Shown: positions 11,451 through 24,427 of the stretch, in pieces
How positions within the stretch are numbered: position 1 is the stretch's first letter
Layout: every line of letters starts with the position of its first letter
DNA from: Sebastes aleutianus
Taxonomy: Eukaryota > Chordata > Actinopteri > Perciformes > Sebastidae
Length of the DNA: 64,000 bases
Direction: 5' to 3'
Assembly: GCA_916700875.1 (NCBI GenBank)
Contig: CAKAKS010000004.1
Location: 14,556,444-14,620,443 of the forward strand
Made by a program: the position numbers and the translations under genes
The notes under the pieces: generated by a model
Seen by the model: only the letters and a program-made list of their open reading frames with translations
Told to the model about the DNA's origin: nothing
The model's database searches: none

Positions 11451-13388
11451 GTCTTTAGAAGACTGTATTGTCCCAAAAAGGGTAATTTTCATACTTCATT
11501 GTACAAATGAAAATGAGAATGGTCAGACTCTTTACACAAGTTGCATTTGAAGATGCATGTATTCCAGTCAAATACAACAAAATGACAACAAGAAATACAC
11601 ATCAGGAGATTCTCCTCCTCACATCTTAATTGGTCCAACATCTCAACCTAAACTTTGCCCTCCTCCTCCTCTCCCCAGTCTCTCTAATCACACAGCGCAG
11701 TGGACAGACTGAATACTGATCCCCCTCTGGGACTCAAACCAACAACCGCAATCACAACCCCGCTTTACAACTCATAATTAGCACAGGGAGCACACATCTC
11801 CCATTTGGGTCGACGGTGTGAAACACACACACACACACACAAATAAAGCAACACAATGTGCCAAAAAAAGTGTGCTGATAATCCTCCAGGAGCATAACGT
11901 ACGATGTGCCTGTGAACACACTCCCACAGAGCAACTCAATTACAGCACGAGTCCTTCATAGATCTGTTGGCTTATCTGATAGCCAGATCACCTGATCGAT
12001 AGAGAACAACCACAGAGGGTTTATTTAAGTCTGCCGATCATTAATGTGGGTCCTGCAGTGAAGATGCGGACCAGCAGACAGTGGAAACCTGTTGAAGTGT
12101 GTCATTCTGTGTTGCAAGATTGTTTTGTAAGAGGGACTAGAGTTTGCAAACTAAATTTCTTATGCTACTAGAAGCACTGGCAGAGCTGTGTGTGCTCTCA
12201 AGGTTTTCCTTAAAGCAGTTTACAGGAAAAAAACAAACCCATTTCAGATAGCAATTGTCCTCATTGTATTGATCCCCATATAATCATTGACAGAGCAATC
12301 TCTGCATGGGATTCAATTAAAGGCACTGCCCACTGATAATTTCCTTTTTTCATCCACCCTGTGTAACTCCCTCATTGCCTCAATGGCAACACTGCGCCTC
12401 CCCAATTAATGGGTAACTAATAAATGAAATGAACGGCCACTTGTTTCTCTGTCACAAAGGGCCGTGTTGATGAGAGCGGCCGAGGCACAAGGCAGCACAC
12501 TCCAGTGTTTGCATTAAAGTGTCGTATAAAAGTTTGTCCCCATTGTGCCGGCATGCTTCCTGGCCCACGCCGGGGCTTTACTGTCACAGGGCTAATTGTG
12601 CCTCTTTTTTAGTCCCTTTTGTGGTGCAGCACACTTCTCTTGTGTGTGGGGCGGAGGGAGGGTGGGGTGAAAGAGAGACAGCCTTTTGGAGGGGTTAGGG
12701 GGTTGTATGAGGGACAAGAAGGAGGGTTTGGTATTGGTGATAATGAAGGAGCAGGCACGTATGACCAACAATGGATCCCCCGGATTATGGTCCAGACAAA
12801 GACAGTGTTGCAGTAATTACAGTGCAAACACTGCTGCATTGTGGTTGTATGTGTGTGTGTGTGCGTGACGTGTGGATCGGGGGCAGAAGGCATTGCTCTA
12901 TTAGCAGCTGTGTCTCAAGAAGCTGAATACTGTAAGAGGAGGATGTGTGTGTGGGGCCTTTAGGGTGATCCACAAGAGGGATGGAGAACAAGGAAAGACA
13001 GACCTGCAGTTGTTGTGCTTATTTTCTTAAGAAAAAAATATTTTTTTTTATCTGACAAATTAAAGGATACGTCTCGTGATATTCTATGCTTTTGTTATTG
13101 TATTTAAAGATCCATGAAAAGACCAAAACCAGCAATGTGTTAGTCCGTTTAACAGTATTCTAAGACATCTGTGACTCTGCAGCCCCAAGTCCATTTGTTC
13201 CTACTGAACAAGTAAATCTATATATATAGTTTCATTTTTTTTATAAGGCTAAATAATTCCCTGGGCATTGTAGTTTTTAGCTATACGTCACTCAAAGAGG
13301 AGTAAATAGCGTTGTTATCGGGGACAATTTTTAGCTGTGGATTTAGTGCACAAGTGAGTATTTACAGCATGAGGATGATGTATGTGGA
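11451..13388. other. Non-coding, repeat-poor stretch
   Basis: Contains short CA/TG runs at 11823-11840 and about 12848-12866. The block 12250-12620 is repeat-free and holds a CCAATTAATGG homeodomain-type site near 12400, so it might be a conserved non-coding element. No exon is recognised. Confidence 0.4.
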
Positions 13389-13905
13389 CAGTGTTGGATG
13401 AAGAACTCAGACCTTTTACTTCAGTAAAAGTACTAATACCACAGTGTAGAAATACTCCGTTAAAAGTAAAAGTCCCACATTCACAATTTTACGTAAATAA
13501 AAGTACAAAAGTATTAGCATCAAAATGTACTAAAAGTACAAAAAGTAAAAATACTCATTCTGCACAATGGCCCATTTTAGAATAATACATATTATATAAT
13601 TGAATTATAATTATTGATGCATTAATGTGTTCATTACTTTACTGTTGCAACTGGTAAAGGAAGAGCTTTTTTTTTCACCTGCTGGATAGCTTGTGAATTT
13701 CAATAAAGTTTTATCTTAACCTATATTAATACATGATCAATTATTTGTTGATTATATTTTGTATTATTAATCAAAATCTTCAAAGTAGCTAAAGTTATTA
13801 AATAAATGTATTGGAGTAAAAAGTACAATATTTGCCTCTGAATTGTCAAGTAACATACAAGTAGCTCAAAATTGTATTCAAGTACACTACTACAGTACAC
13901 TAATG
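13389..13905. mobile_element. Abundant teleost non-autonomous element (AGTAAAAGTACT type)
   Basis: Begins AGTGTTGGATGAAGAACTC and continues TTTACTTCAGTAAAAGTACT, AATACTCCGTTAAAAGTAAA and AATGGCCCATTTTAGAATAA, ending near CAAGTACACTACTACAG. This layout matches a dispersed element I recall as very frequent in percomorph genomes. No open frame of interest is present. Confidence 0.7.
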
Positions 13906-16900
13906 GAGCTCCAAGGCACAGAGAATAAGCTATATCGGGCTTTAGTTAGTAGGATCAATTCATTTTTGGTTTGTGGTCTTATCATGGGGTTTGTTGATAA
14001 TTAAGAAAAACATAAATTATCCACAGACTTAGCCTTAAATCAATGGTCAATTCGGGTATCCCCAAAACACATTACAGTATGTAGCTGTATTTCATTGAAA
14101 CACTAACACAAGAACATTTCATCAGTTTACCTAACAGGAAATCAAAAACAAATCCCTCATGCCACCTAAAAAAGCATACACCACAATGAGGCTGCCTGTT
14201 TGTAGCCTACTTACTCCATGTCTCTTTGAATATAAACCCACAAATGTGTTCAATGTTATGATCCAGAAAGCCACATTACTGGTGAACGATTCTCTGAAGT
14301 TGAAACCACGGCTCGTTTTTGTATTTCTACCACAGCACACTGAGTTTCCCAACTCTATAAGCAGAAACACACTAAAAGAAAAAGAAATGAATCAGCTGCT
14401 CAGTTGGGGATTGATCTTAAGTCTCTGTATGCATCACTGATGATGTCATCAAAACTTAACAAGTTGTCAAACTGAGGCTTTTGGCCCCAGCTAATCAGTT
14501 TCATTGAAATAGCCCCATTCCTTTCATCCCCTATCCATCCACGTCTCCCTCCGTCTATCCAGCCTTCCTCCCAGCTTTAGGCTGATTATCAGGAGTGGCC
14601 CATTTACAGTATGGCTGGAAGGTAATTAGTGGGATGAGCTGGGCAGAAGGATCCTCTTTAGGGGTTAAGAAGGCACACGCTCAAGTACCTCTGGCTTCTG
14701 AGGAGCTGGTGTGTGTCAGGGTGGTGGGACAACAATAGGAAGAGGATTTCCCTTTAGGTTCATCCAGGCAGGGCCCACCCTGCTCTGAGGAAAAGAGGGG
14801 CACCACAGCTGGTTAACATATTTCTATTATCAACAGCTGCCCCCAAAACTATTCTAGTTCACATGAAGTTGTCTTGATCTGATGTTGTTGTATCTGATCT
14901 GATTTCATTCAGCAATTTAAGCATATTTTCTTTTTAAAAAAGTGATGAAATAACAAAACTGCAATAGTTTCAGCACACAGATGAGTCCGTTTCCTTTCAA
15001 AGTTCTGCATCCACAAAGTATTTGTTGCTGGTTAATTATCTGTGAATACGGGAAATGCTATCTTTGGCAATCATGCTTCCTTTTCAAAACAAAAACAAAC
15101 ACAAGTTTAGCATTTCCTTTCAGCTGATAAGCAATTAAAATCATTCAAAATCATTAAAAAAAATCGGACTTTTGGTGTGCACAGATACAGCGATTCTTGA
15201 CACACACATGTACACACTGAACGTTATATTGAAACCTATGTAACGTATTACAGCAGTCAGATGCTCCGTCCCTCCAACAGATGATAGAGCACACCCTCTG
15301 CCTATAGGTGGCTGATCACCTTTTAGCCCAAGGGCCTGAGAAACTAATAGATACTTCAGTTAAGCCTCTAAAAGGGCAATTATTCCATTCATATGGGGGT
15401 AATTGTGTCCCATGAATATGAAATGTTTGGCAGTCCCCTCCTTTAACATTGTGAGGGCTGTGTGGATGCTCTTGGAGGAGGACAAAAGCCCTGAAGGTAT
15501 GGGCCATTTCCATATGTGTTAGGGGGAATTGAGGAGGTTCTTGAAACAGCGCTTCTGTTTACAGTAAACTCAGGGTCTCTTCTGGAAGGACAGACATGCT
15601 GAGTATGCAGCTAAACTGCTCTTTCCAAATCAGTTGCTGTCTATTAAACAGCATGCGCTGAGCTTAGTGACTTGTGTGTAAACTCCTGTTTTGATTCAAC
15701 TGTCTGTTTCTCATGAATTCATGATGAAAATAAAATGTCTCTGGTGAAAAGGAAGAAATGTAACTGGTGTTGAGACGGTGATTTGATTCATGGGAAATAG
15801 CTTTGATTATTGATTACTTACTTAATTACTTAAGATGAGCTACCATTGCTTTTTTTTGGTGCAAAACATCTTGATAATGTCATTGACAATAATAAGACTT
15901 CTGTAAAATATAACATCTCAATTCACATGTGTGTTAGTCATTCGTATACATTTCTATGTATTGGATTAAAGTGAGGTGGCAGATCTGCTAATATTCTATA
16001 TTATATATACTAGAAACTGAAATTAAATCAATAAATTACCCACAAGAAGACGTATATCACTTTTGATTAAGTTACACAGCATTTTCAGTTTGCTGCATGT
16101 TGATGTTTAATGACTATTTCAGGTTTTCTTGATATATAAAATTTGCATTGCATTATGTTTTCCAATGCTCCCCTCAGCAGGAGGGAATTCCCGGGTCGTC
16201 TTTGCTAATCAAAGCCGTGTGTTATCAGTGTTAAAGATCCCTACAGGGAAGGGAGCTGCTGTGCTCTTCTCATAGAAAGGAACATATTTGTTAATGTCCT
16301 CATGATTTATTAGGAAAGGGACATTCAGCCAGCCTTTGTCATGGAGGGACCTGTGTGTAGGTCCACTCATTGGGTAACCTGACCTACCAATCAGTCTTCT
16401 GGAGGTGATGGTAAGGTCTAGAGGGGACGGGGGGGTGAGGACTTTTGCATAAGGATGGGGCCCAATCTGGTGGGATTGCTCTGCACAGTGAGGGGGCCTC
16501 CACAGGCTTATACTGGGGGTCTTTATTTTGGGGCCCTTGCACTTTTTAACACAATTACTACACCACCCTTCTGTCCTGATCTGCTCGCCTTATTCATATG
16601 CATCAGCCGCTCTCTGGGTTGCAAAGTTACCAGTTGCGAGCCCCTCTGAATGGGTAACCTAATTTGGGGAGTAGTCTCGACTACAGACCAGGGAGTCTGT
16701 CCGCAACACAAAAATGTTGACCTTAGAAAGCAGCACAAAGAGGACTGCTAATTTAAAAGGATGCCTTTCCGGTAAACAGAACATGGTAAAACAGTACCAC
16801 AGAGGGTTATAGTTCAAGCATAGAGTCCTCCTATATCTTTGAGTGCTGCTGTAAAGCCATTAGCTGATGAAGCCGTGCAACAGTCGGAGGCGATTGGATT

Positions 16901-17565
16901 GTTTCCTTCACCTCTTATCGGGATGCAAAACAGCCAAAACAATGAAGATGAAGAGCCCACTGATTATTAGGATTAATTATGCTTGCCGGTATCATGGAGT
17001 CCTGGAACTAGAAGCATCCCTGACTTCCAGTTACAGATGCACACACCTCAACGTCTGTCATTATTGCATTTTCCCGTATGTTACTTGGTAGATATGATAG
17101 CCAAGGCTACGTACAGGAAAAGGCTGCTGTGTGTAGATGTAAGCGGAGGGGGGGGGGATGGGAACGTACAGTATATTTATGGCTGCATAAGTTTGTGCGA
17201 TTCCCTGTAATAGCTCCATGAGCAGACGGTGTTTCATTAGCGATTCCTGTAATGTCAATAAAGTTGGGATGGTTAACAGGAACAGTGTGGGATGGAGTAG
17301 GGGGAGGCCGACCCAAGGCCATGGGAAGTGTCGGGCCAGGCTGCAGATGATGGTGATGATGGTGATGTCATCACTCATGGACTGACAGGAGGAGATCTCA
17401 CAGGCACAATATCTCTGTAACAAGCACTTTGAGCAGACATTGTAAGAGTGAATCTAATGTGTGGCTGGAAAGGAAGACAAAAGATCAAAGGAATGCTGAA
17501 TATCATTGGCTGTTAAATAATATATAGTATATAAAATGACAAAATGTATTTTATTTAACTTTATA
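13906..17565. other. Non-coding stretch, mostly unique
   Basis: No gene is recognised. A G-run of 10 sits at about 17149-17158. The 120-codon antisense frame at 17061-17423 has no recognisable domain. Nothing else stands out. Confidence 0.4.
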
Positions 17566-18062
17566 TTTTCGCCCGATTCGACTGTTATCAGTTCATTAAA
17601 TAGCCAATATCGGTCGCTATAAGCACCATAGATGTGGGCCAATAGGGGCCTACTACGCCTACTACATTGTTAAAGTGATAGGGAAACTTAAAAGCAACAC
17701 GTAAAACTGAATGAAACATGTGAACGGCTTCTTTAGGTTTAGGCAACAAAACCACTTAGTTAAGTTAATGGAAAAAATTATGTATTTTGGCTTATAATAA
17801 CTACATTTCAAAAGTTAAAGTGAAACTTAAGCTTGTGAACTCAAAGACAACTTTCACACAGGATGCGATCTCCACTCTCCAAGGTGAAACCTCCCTGTTT
17901 TATGTTCTTTTAGACCATTTTTTTGGTGATCTACCATATGAATAGATGATAACACCTAATATTGGGTGTAGTAGGCCCCTAATGACCCATATCTATGGTG
18001 CTTATAGTGACCGATAACGCCTATTTAATAGCTTGACAACAGTCTAATCGGCTGATATTTTC
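17566..18062. repeat. Fold-back element with ~95-bp inverted arms
   Basis: The left arm (17566-17661) and right arm (17963-18062) are imperfect inverted copies. ACTATAAGCACCATAGAT-type sequence is followed by TAGGGGCCTACTAC on the left and the reverse complement on the right (GTAGTAGGCCCCTA, ATCTATGGTGCTTATAG). They enclose about 300 bp with the GGTTTAGGCAACAAAACC motif also seen near 1110. It is probably a MITE with long inverted ends; the RNA would form a long hairpin. Confidence 0.8.
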
Positions 18063-19540
18063 ATGGAATTAAAGAAGACTTTAATTTTCTATTTATTTAA
18101 AGTGGTATTTATTTTGCACACAATTTGGTAACTTGTGAGGGACAAATTCAAAAGACTGGTCAAAATCTGATGCAACTCGATACCATCTTTTTCTAGACTG
18201 TGAACCTGGTAAACTCACATCATTTGAACTCATTTCACTGAGTTTGTAACACAGGTTTCTGTCTGTTGTTCCTGAAGTAATCTGATGAGATCATTAGGGT
18301 TAGTTTCTAAGACAGCTCTTATACAGACCGTATACAACAGTTTTCATGAGTTTTCATGACAAACTGATCTTCATTGCTTTAAATAAAATAATTTGATGAA
18401 TAAAAAAGTAAAATAAAACAATTTACCTTGATAAATACTTAAAATATTTATCTGCCCTTGGAATAATAAATAATAATTCAATTCAAAACCTTAGGTGCAA
18501 CCTTGGTATAACCAGAAAAATAACTTAGAAATTCTATTTTTTTTTTTTTATTTCACCCAAAACCTGCCTATGATGCCTCTGTTGGATGCTAATCTTGAGG
18601 ACTAAGCACCATCTACTGGTCCTGTTCAGAAACACAGCCTCTCTGCAGTTCTCGTCCTCATTGAACTAGTTTGCACACTAGAGGGTGATGTTGTATTTCT
18701 CTCCTTTGTGGCAGCAGTGCTCAGTTTTGAAATCAGTACATCTCTAAATCTCATTATAAATACATCCAAGACAGTTATTTTGAGGGTTTATTTACAGTTA
18801 GATTGAATTCTCTCTATAAAACAGTTATCACCAGGGAATGATCCATTTCTGCGTAACACTGGTCTGAATGTAGCCCATCAATATTGATATTTTAAACAGG
18901 TTTGATTTCTGACCCCCTATGAGCGATAAACAGATTTTACAGTTGTTCTAATGAGAGGCTGTGTATTTTATTGGTGGGTATTATGAGAAATGCAATACGG
19001 CAATAACTGTTGGCAATGACTGTGGGAAACATTTAGATATGAAGGAAAGCTTTGTAGCGAGAGCCCCTTTTAAAAAATGCAGGCATGCTTGTTCAGTCTA
19101 TTGTGCTGGTTCACTCGTTCACATGGGAAGTTTGAGTGTTTGTTTTTCTGCACCAAAAACAGACATGTATTGTTCTGCTGCTGCTCTTGTTCTTCTAAAA
19201 CGGTACTGTACTCTATCAGAACTATTTCTGAGAAGGCATGGACATGGTAACCTTTTGAAAAGGCTTCTCCTGTCACACTCTCTCTGTTTTCAGAAAGGTC
19301 AAAGGCTATCTGAATGTCCCTGTAACTTCGCTGTCTTCTCTAAATCAATGGCTTTTGGCTGGCAAAACATCTGCTGTATGTATACAATATGTTGTATATT
19401 CTTCTTCTACTTAAACCTCTTGCAGAGAATTAGAAATATTGAGTTTGGCATAATTACTGTCTGCCTTTGCCAGACATATTTAAAGATGGATCAATTAAAT
19501 AATAATAAAAAACAACATTATATGTATGTACGATTCTACA
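18063..19540. other. Non-coding stretch, no clear feature
   Basis: Moderately AT-rich with a T/A run near 18538-18551. It includes a chance open frame at 18961-19551, discussed under rejected items. Confidence 0.4.
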
Positions 19541-19735
19541 ATTTCATTTAGCAGACGCTTTTGTCCAAAGCGACGCACATCTGAGAGTTCATACAACACA
19601 AGCAAGGATCTAGATAGTGTCACACAAAGCCCCTATCCTTTCCCTGAAAGAGCCAGGGTCAAGAATCTGCTCTGCTGTAGTGCCCTTGAGCAAGTCACTG
19701 AATCTCGACCTCTGCTTTTCATTTGGTGACCCTGC
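19541..19735. repeat. SINE-like teleost repeat fragment
   Basis: Carries CATTTAGCAGACGCTTTTGT followed by CCAAAGCGACGCACAT, and later GTGCCCTTGAGCAAGTCACT. I recall both motifs from dispersed fish retroposons. No tRNA head, tail or target duplication is visible, so this is a fragment and its class is uncertain. Confidence 0.5.
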
Positions 19736-20046
19736 ACTCCGACCTGGTGCAAACCAAATCATGAAATATAAAATTGATGAAGTGCACAAATTGAAGTATG
19801 AAAAGGAAACGTGTATTCAAGAATCAGTACTTCTGCTGTCAGTTAATCAATAGGGTGCCTGTCCAAATGCCTGTCTTGATTTGGATCTCTTGATGTTAAA
19901 GCCACTATGTATACATTATTTGTTAAGAGATTATAGCAACATTAAAAATAATCTGACAGTATAGGACTGTATAAAAATGAGACAGTGTTGAAAATGAGAC
20001 TATTATGTATTGCTTTCAACCTTTTACTCTCAGTGATAACTTAAAT

Positions 20047-20085
20047 CAGTGGTTCCCAACCTCACGTTAGAACCCCCCAAGGGAT
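20047..20085. mobile_element. hAT terminal fragment
   Basis: CAGTGGTTCCCAACCT followed by AACCCCCC resembles the terminus of hAT (Charlie-like) elements. The opposite end is not found, so only a relic remains. Confidence 0.4.
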
Positions 20086-20345
20086 TGTAAGAGAAACAGG
20101 AAATTAGACATATTTATTTTATGTATTTATGTTTATTTTTCCTGACTTTTCTTTGATCTGAATGTTGTCAATATCTGACTTAGATGACTTCGGCTGTATT
20201 AACATGCCCTCACCAATATGACCAAATAATTTGGATCATTGTGGTAAAAATAAAGAAAAGAAACATTCCTATATTGTGAAATCTTTAAAAGGGGTTTTCA
20301 ATTGCAATTGCAGCATATGGTGTATTAGCAGTATATACCGTAGGT

Positions 20346-20557
20346 CAGTGGTTCTCAACCTTTTTGAGTCGCGACCCCCGAGAACAATTGGTGTTTGCCC
20401 ATCAGAAACTCATGTGCTTGCACACTTTGACTCTCACACACAATCAATTAAATCTATTCTAAGGCAAATCTATTTCTCCACAAGCATCTGGTGAAGCCCG
20501 GAAATGATGGTGTGACCCCCTTAAGGACCAGTACCCCAAAGTTGACAACAACTGCTG
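20346..20557. mobile_element. Charlie-like hAT relic
   Basis: Starts CAGTGGTTCTCAACCTTTTT followed by GAGTCGCGACCCC. It ends CAAAGTTGACAACAACTGCTG, an imperfect inverted match. This terminal sequence is shared by hAT-Charlie elements across vertebrates. About 212 bp, no coding content, and no exact 8-bp duplication could be made out. Confidence 0.65.
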
Positions 20558-21429
20558 TTGGTAAGGGCTAAATAAGCATCACATAAGCACACACTAGTTT
20601 CACAAACATATATTAAATTGACAACAAATGACTATAATAGATTTCCTACTGTAGCTAAACTTGCAGAGATGCTTTGCCATGATGATACAGTGCGATACAG
20701 TATCTGCAGAATAATTCCTCTCTTCCCTTTATGCTGTTGTGTATTCATGGTGGTTTGAGGTATTGATTAGCCTGCTGCATGCTGATAGCCAGGGAGAGAG
20801 ATGACCAGAGGCCTCTATGATGGACCATGATGCTTCTCACTGATCCCTCTGATTGACTGTTGAGAGTCTTTCTCTCTCATACAACAGTGAGATGGTGGAC
20901 TATTGAGCTTTCACACTTTTGGGGGGGAAAAGCTTAGCTTGTGTGTCAATTTAGTTGATAAAAAACAAGTGATTTTAATGTTAGGAGACAAAATTAAAAA
21001 AATTAATAGACATTTGTTTGCAATTTTGGGTAGCAAAGCAGAGATTTGGCATTCAAGCTTCGTTCTAATGCTATTCCTCCGATGAGGAACCAAAGAGCAT
21101 CAGAATGAGGTGCGGAGGAGGAGGAGAGGGATTGATCACCCAGCCCACCAGGTCCAGGAAAAGAATTAATGACCTTGGGGAAAGTCATCCATCCCTTTGA
21201 CAGGCACTGGGAGTCAACTCTCTCTACAAAAAAAAGGGTACATCTTAATTCTCCGTCTGCACCGATGTTTTCCATTTAATCTCCATCCAGTCACATTTTA
21301 CCTTTTAAAAAAAATAAGTCAAATTTTAATGTTTATTCAGACAAATACAGAATCAGTTTTCACTTATACACTTTACATTTACACACCAAAAACTGACAAT
21401 AACCTGATATTTTCAGGTGGAATTTCATT
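20558..21429. other. Non-coding stretch, no clear feature
   Basis: No gene or repeat is recognised. Open frames on both strands at 20903-21275 overlap and have no domains. Confidence 0.4.
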
Positions 21430-21690
21430 CATTCTCACTGTGCAATATCATTTTCAACTTGTGCAATTTTGTTAATAGTCTGTTTATTGTCAATACTGTA
21501 TATACTGCTCCTATTTTTATACTTCCTTCTATTTAAATGGTTCATATTTTGTTACACTTTGTTTAGCTCTTTTTTTACTGTTAGCTGATGCATCTTGCTT
21601 TTTGCACTATCCCCTTTGCTGCTGTACACTGCAGATTTCCCCACTGCGGGACTAATAAAGGAATATCTTATCTTATCTTATCTTTATTTA
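21430..21690 (+). mobile_element. LINE-like 3' end with TTATC tail
   Basis: The stretch ending TTTCCCCACTGCGGGACTAA, TAAAGGAATATC and then TTATC repeats (about 21665-21684) is typical of the 3' end of fish non-LTR retrotransposons with short tandem tails. The 5' limit is uncertain and no reverse transcriptase is encoded here. Confidence 0.6.
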
Positions 21691-23224
21691 TATGTCACAT
21701 TTTTACCTTATAAATGTACTCAGTAATGTTGCATCAGAAAAACAACAACAATATTTTTGTCCTCTTTAAGACAAGTCTTTATATGAGTGACATTAATGTG
21801 ATTATATCTCGTTGATGTGTAAACTGAATACATTTTAAGATTAGTTTCAGCTTTAACAATGTGTATTTTAAATTACTCCAAGATAGAGAGAGTTATTCCA
21901 GTTGGGTTTACCCAATGTTCATTATAATGTCTCAGCTGAAGCACTTTTTCATCAATGAGTGAGTGGTAGTATTCCCTGAAAAAAATAAACTGACTTCACT
22001 ATACATTTTATTGTGTCAGAGAGACTGCTATGCACAGAGCCAATTGTCTATATGACCAGTAAATCACTGCTGTTGTTTCCTTTTCTTTATTTAGAGACAC
22101 ATTTCTCTTCTGATTTCTATCAATCTCTGGGTCAGCAAGGGTCCCATGCTGTCCAGATGACGTCATGTACTAAACAAGCCACCATATGGTGCCGAAAAGC
22201 ATGCTGGTATATGCAGTCTTAGAGGTAGTGTAATGGGAAATTAGCTGAATGAAAATACGAATGCATTAGCATTTTTAGGAATACTCTGTGTGGCTCATAT
22301 CTCAGAGGGTCGCTGCTACTCATCTCAGCTGTACATGTAGTTAGATATTGAGCTGAACGCACGTTTGACTCACCTTAAAAACTACAAGTCCCAATATGGC
22401 TGGTGTGAAAACAATTCACCCCCACATTTGCTGCGTTCAAGCTACCTTCACTTCGTCGGATTTTACACACTCAAAGCGTGACATTTGTTAATAAGAGTTG
22501 TTGTATTTGTGTATCTGGACAAAAATACCATCAAAGAAGACCTAAACATGTTTCTTTTTAAAAAAAAAATGAATTTCACATATCAACATATCAGCATATA
22601 TACACATACAGACAGACTAACAATATTAATAATTAAATTATACAATGAAATGTTTAGTCAGAATTTCAAAGAAAGAGAGACATAACATTTCATGTATTTC
22701 ACATATCTAACAAAAATAAATAAAATAAAAGATAAGACAAAATAAATAAATACCTCAAGAAGAAGAAAAACCCCCCACAACAACACACAACAATTTCAAC
22801 AACAGCACTCAGCAACACACAGCAGTTTCAATGTGACTGTGCCCCATGACGTCCAAGAAACTCCAACAAAGGTTTCCAAACATTTTCAAATTCTGCTGCT
22901 TTTCCTCTGGTTATGTATGTAAGTCTCTCCAGTACAACACAAGATGCCATCTCCCTCACCCATACATGTATGGGTGAGTCTACATGGGTGAACATGGGTC
23001 TAAATGTGTTGACCAAATTACTTAGTATAATCATCACTTATATCACTTTTTTTTTTTTTTATACTTTATTTTTTCAAGGTTGTTTACATATATGCAATTT
23101 ACAGTTCGTAATTACAATAGTTTATAAATCATTTTTTTAAGTAGATGAGCTTATAGACAAACTCATTAAGTACAATAGAGAAAACAACTTCAACATTCAA
23201 AATTGAAATAAAATTAAGAAAATA

Positions 23225-23276
<52 letters not shown>

Positions 23277-23817
23277 GAAAGAGTAGAGTTAAAAAACAAA
23301 ACAAACCAAAAAAACACACATAACAAAAAACAAACAAACAATAATAATACAAAAATACGAGAGTAATAATAAATTAAATCAACAAATAAGTTAATAGAAA
23401 ATAAAAAGGGGGGAGCACAAATATATAGTAATATCATTTACATGGGCACACACAAGGAGGATTCCTGAAAATGGAATTATATCTGTCAACAATTTCTTCC
23501 TCACAAAACAAAAAAGCAATGAAAACAATGAATGTGTGCAATATCTTTAATGTTTTTAAGTGAAATTATTGTCATACTCTCGCGTGGTCATTTTCATTAT
23601 TATCTACTTATTTTTTAATTTTTTTATTTTATGTTTGTTTTGTTTCATTTCTGTTGTCCTTTTATGTTTGTCACAGCTCTTTGTTTATGTTTTCGCAATG
23701 CTTCTTTTGTATGTAAATGTTTTTAATGTTTTCTACTGTTACCATGTATACTGTAATTTTGAAATAAAATAAAAAAAAATGTGTGCTCCGAACTCTGATT
23801 TGTATTATTTCCAACAG
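21691..23817. other. AT-rich non-coding stretch with retroposon-like tail
   Basis: Very AT-rich from 22480. It includes a (TAA)n array (listed separately) and, at 23560-23780, a T-rich stretch ending GAAATAAAATAAAAAAAAA, which looks like the polyadenylated end of a retroposon. No coding content is seen. Confidence 0.45.
23225..23273. repeat. (TAA)n microsatellite
   Basis: About 16 uninterrupted TAA/AAT units. The poly-Ile open frame on the minus strand is an artefact of this repeat. Confidence 0.97.
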
Positions 23818-23932
23818 CCCGTGAAGGCATCATTTGCCCACAAGCAGCAGCCATCCGCAGCAAGCAGCAGCAGCTCTCATTCACTGAGTGGCCGCTCCGT
23901 GGAGAACAACAGGCTACCTCCCTCTGTCCTGT
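23818..23932 (+). other. Possible upstream non-coding exon of slco5a1
   Basis: A 115-bp stretch bounded by an acceptor-like TTTCCAACAG (ending 23817) and a strong donor T|GTGAGTATG at 23933. It is rich in AGC/CAG and unlike the AT-rich DNA on both sides. It would splice to the acceptor at 24427 across a 495-bp intron. It has no ATG in a useful frame. There is no transcript evidence, so this is only a candidate. Confidence 0.25.
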
Positions 23933-24427
23933 GTGAGTATGACAGCCTCATGTACCGCCAGCACACCACACAACTTATGTCAAATAACATTTGTCACCGT
24001 TTTAGTCGAGGACGCGACTTGTTGTGGCTTAATTTCAGCAAAGTGTGGCGTTGAAATCCGGGTTTTTATTTCTTTCCAAAGTCAGTGGACAGCGTGGTCT
24101 TTTGTTCTCTTGCTATATTTCTCTCTAGGTGTTAATTAACGCAGCTGCGATAGTATCACACCTGTAATGATTACCTTTTATATATATGTATGCGGTTGTT
24201 GTTTGTGCGTGTAGGTTATTTTTGGTTTTATTTGGTGGGTTATTTTCTTTTGGCTTGCAATTTAGTGACCAGTTTAATCCAGGGGTGGACATATTACCAG
24301 AATGACAGAAGTGCAAAATGTTTTTTGTGTGCTTGTATATAAATAAATGTGTCTGCTTTGGAAGTAGAAATATTTTTTTGGTATTTGTTAATATTTTAAT
24401 TTCATGTTTTTATTGTTTTTTCTCTAG

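Noticed and set aside
18961..19551. A 196-codon open frame on the + strand, the longest outside slco5a1.
   Set aside because: It begins at GTG, has no domain I recognise, is Cys- and Phe-rich as expected from AT-rich random sequence, and its 3' end runs into a SINE-like repeat. I treat it as chance.
1..23800. A neighbouring gene expected upstream of slco5a1 (in mammals PRDM14 is the neighbour on the 5' side, as I recall).
   Set aside because: I looked for zinc-finger or SET-domain exons in the frames on both strands and found none. The neighbour, if conserved, lies outside the window.
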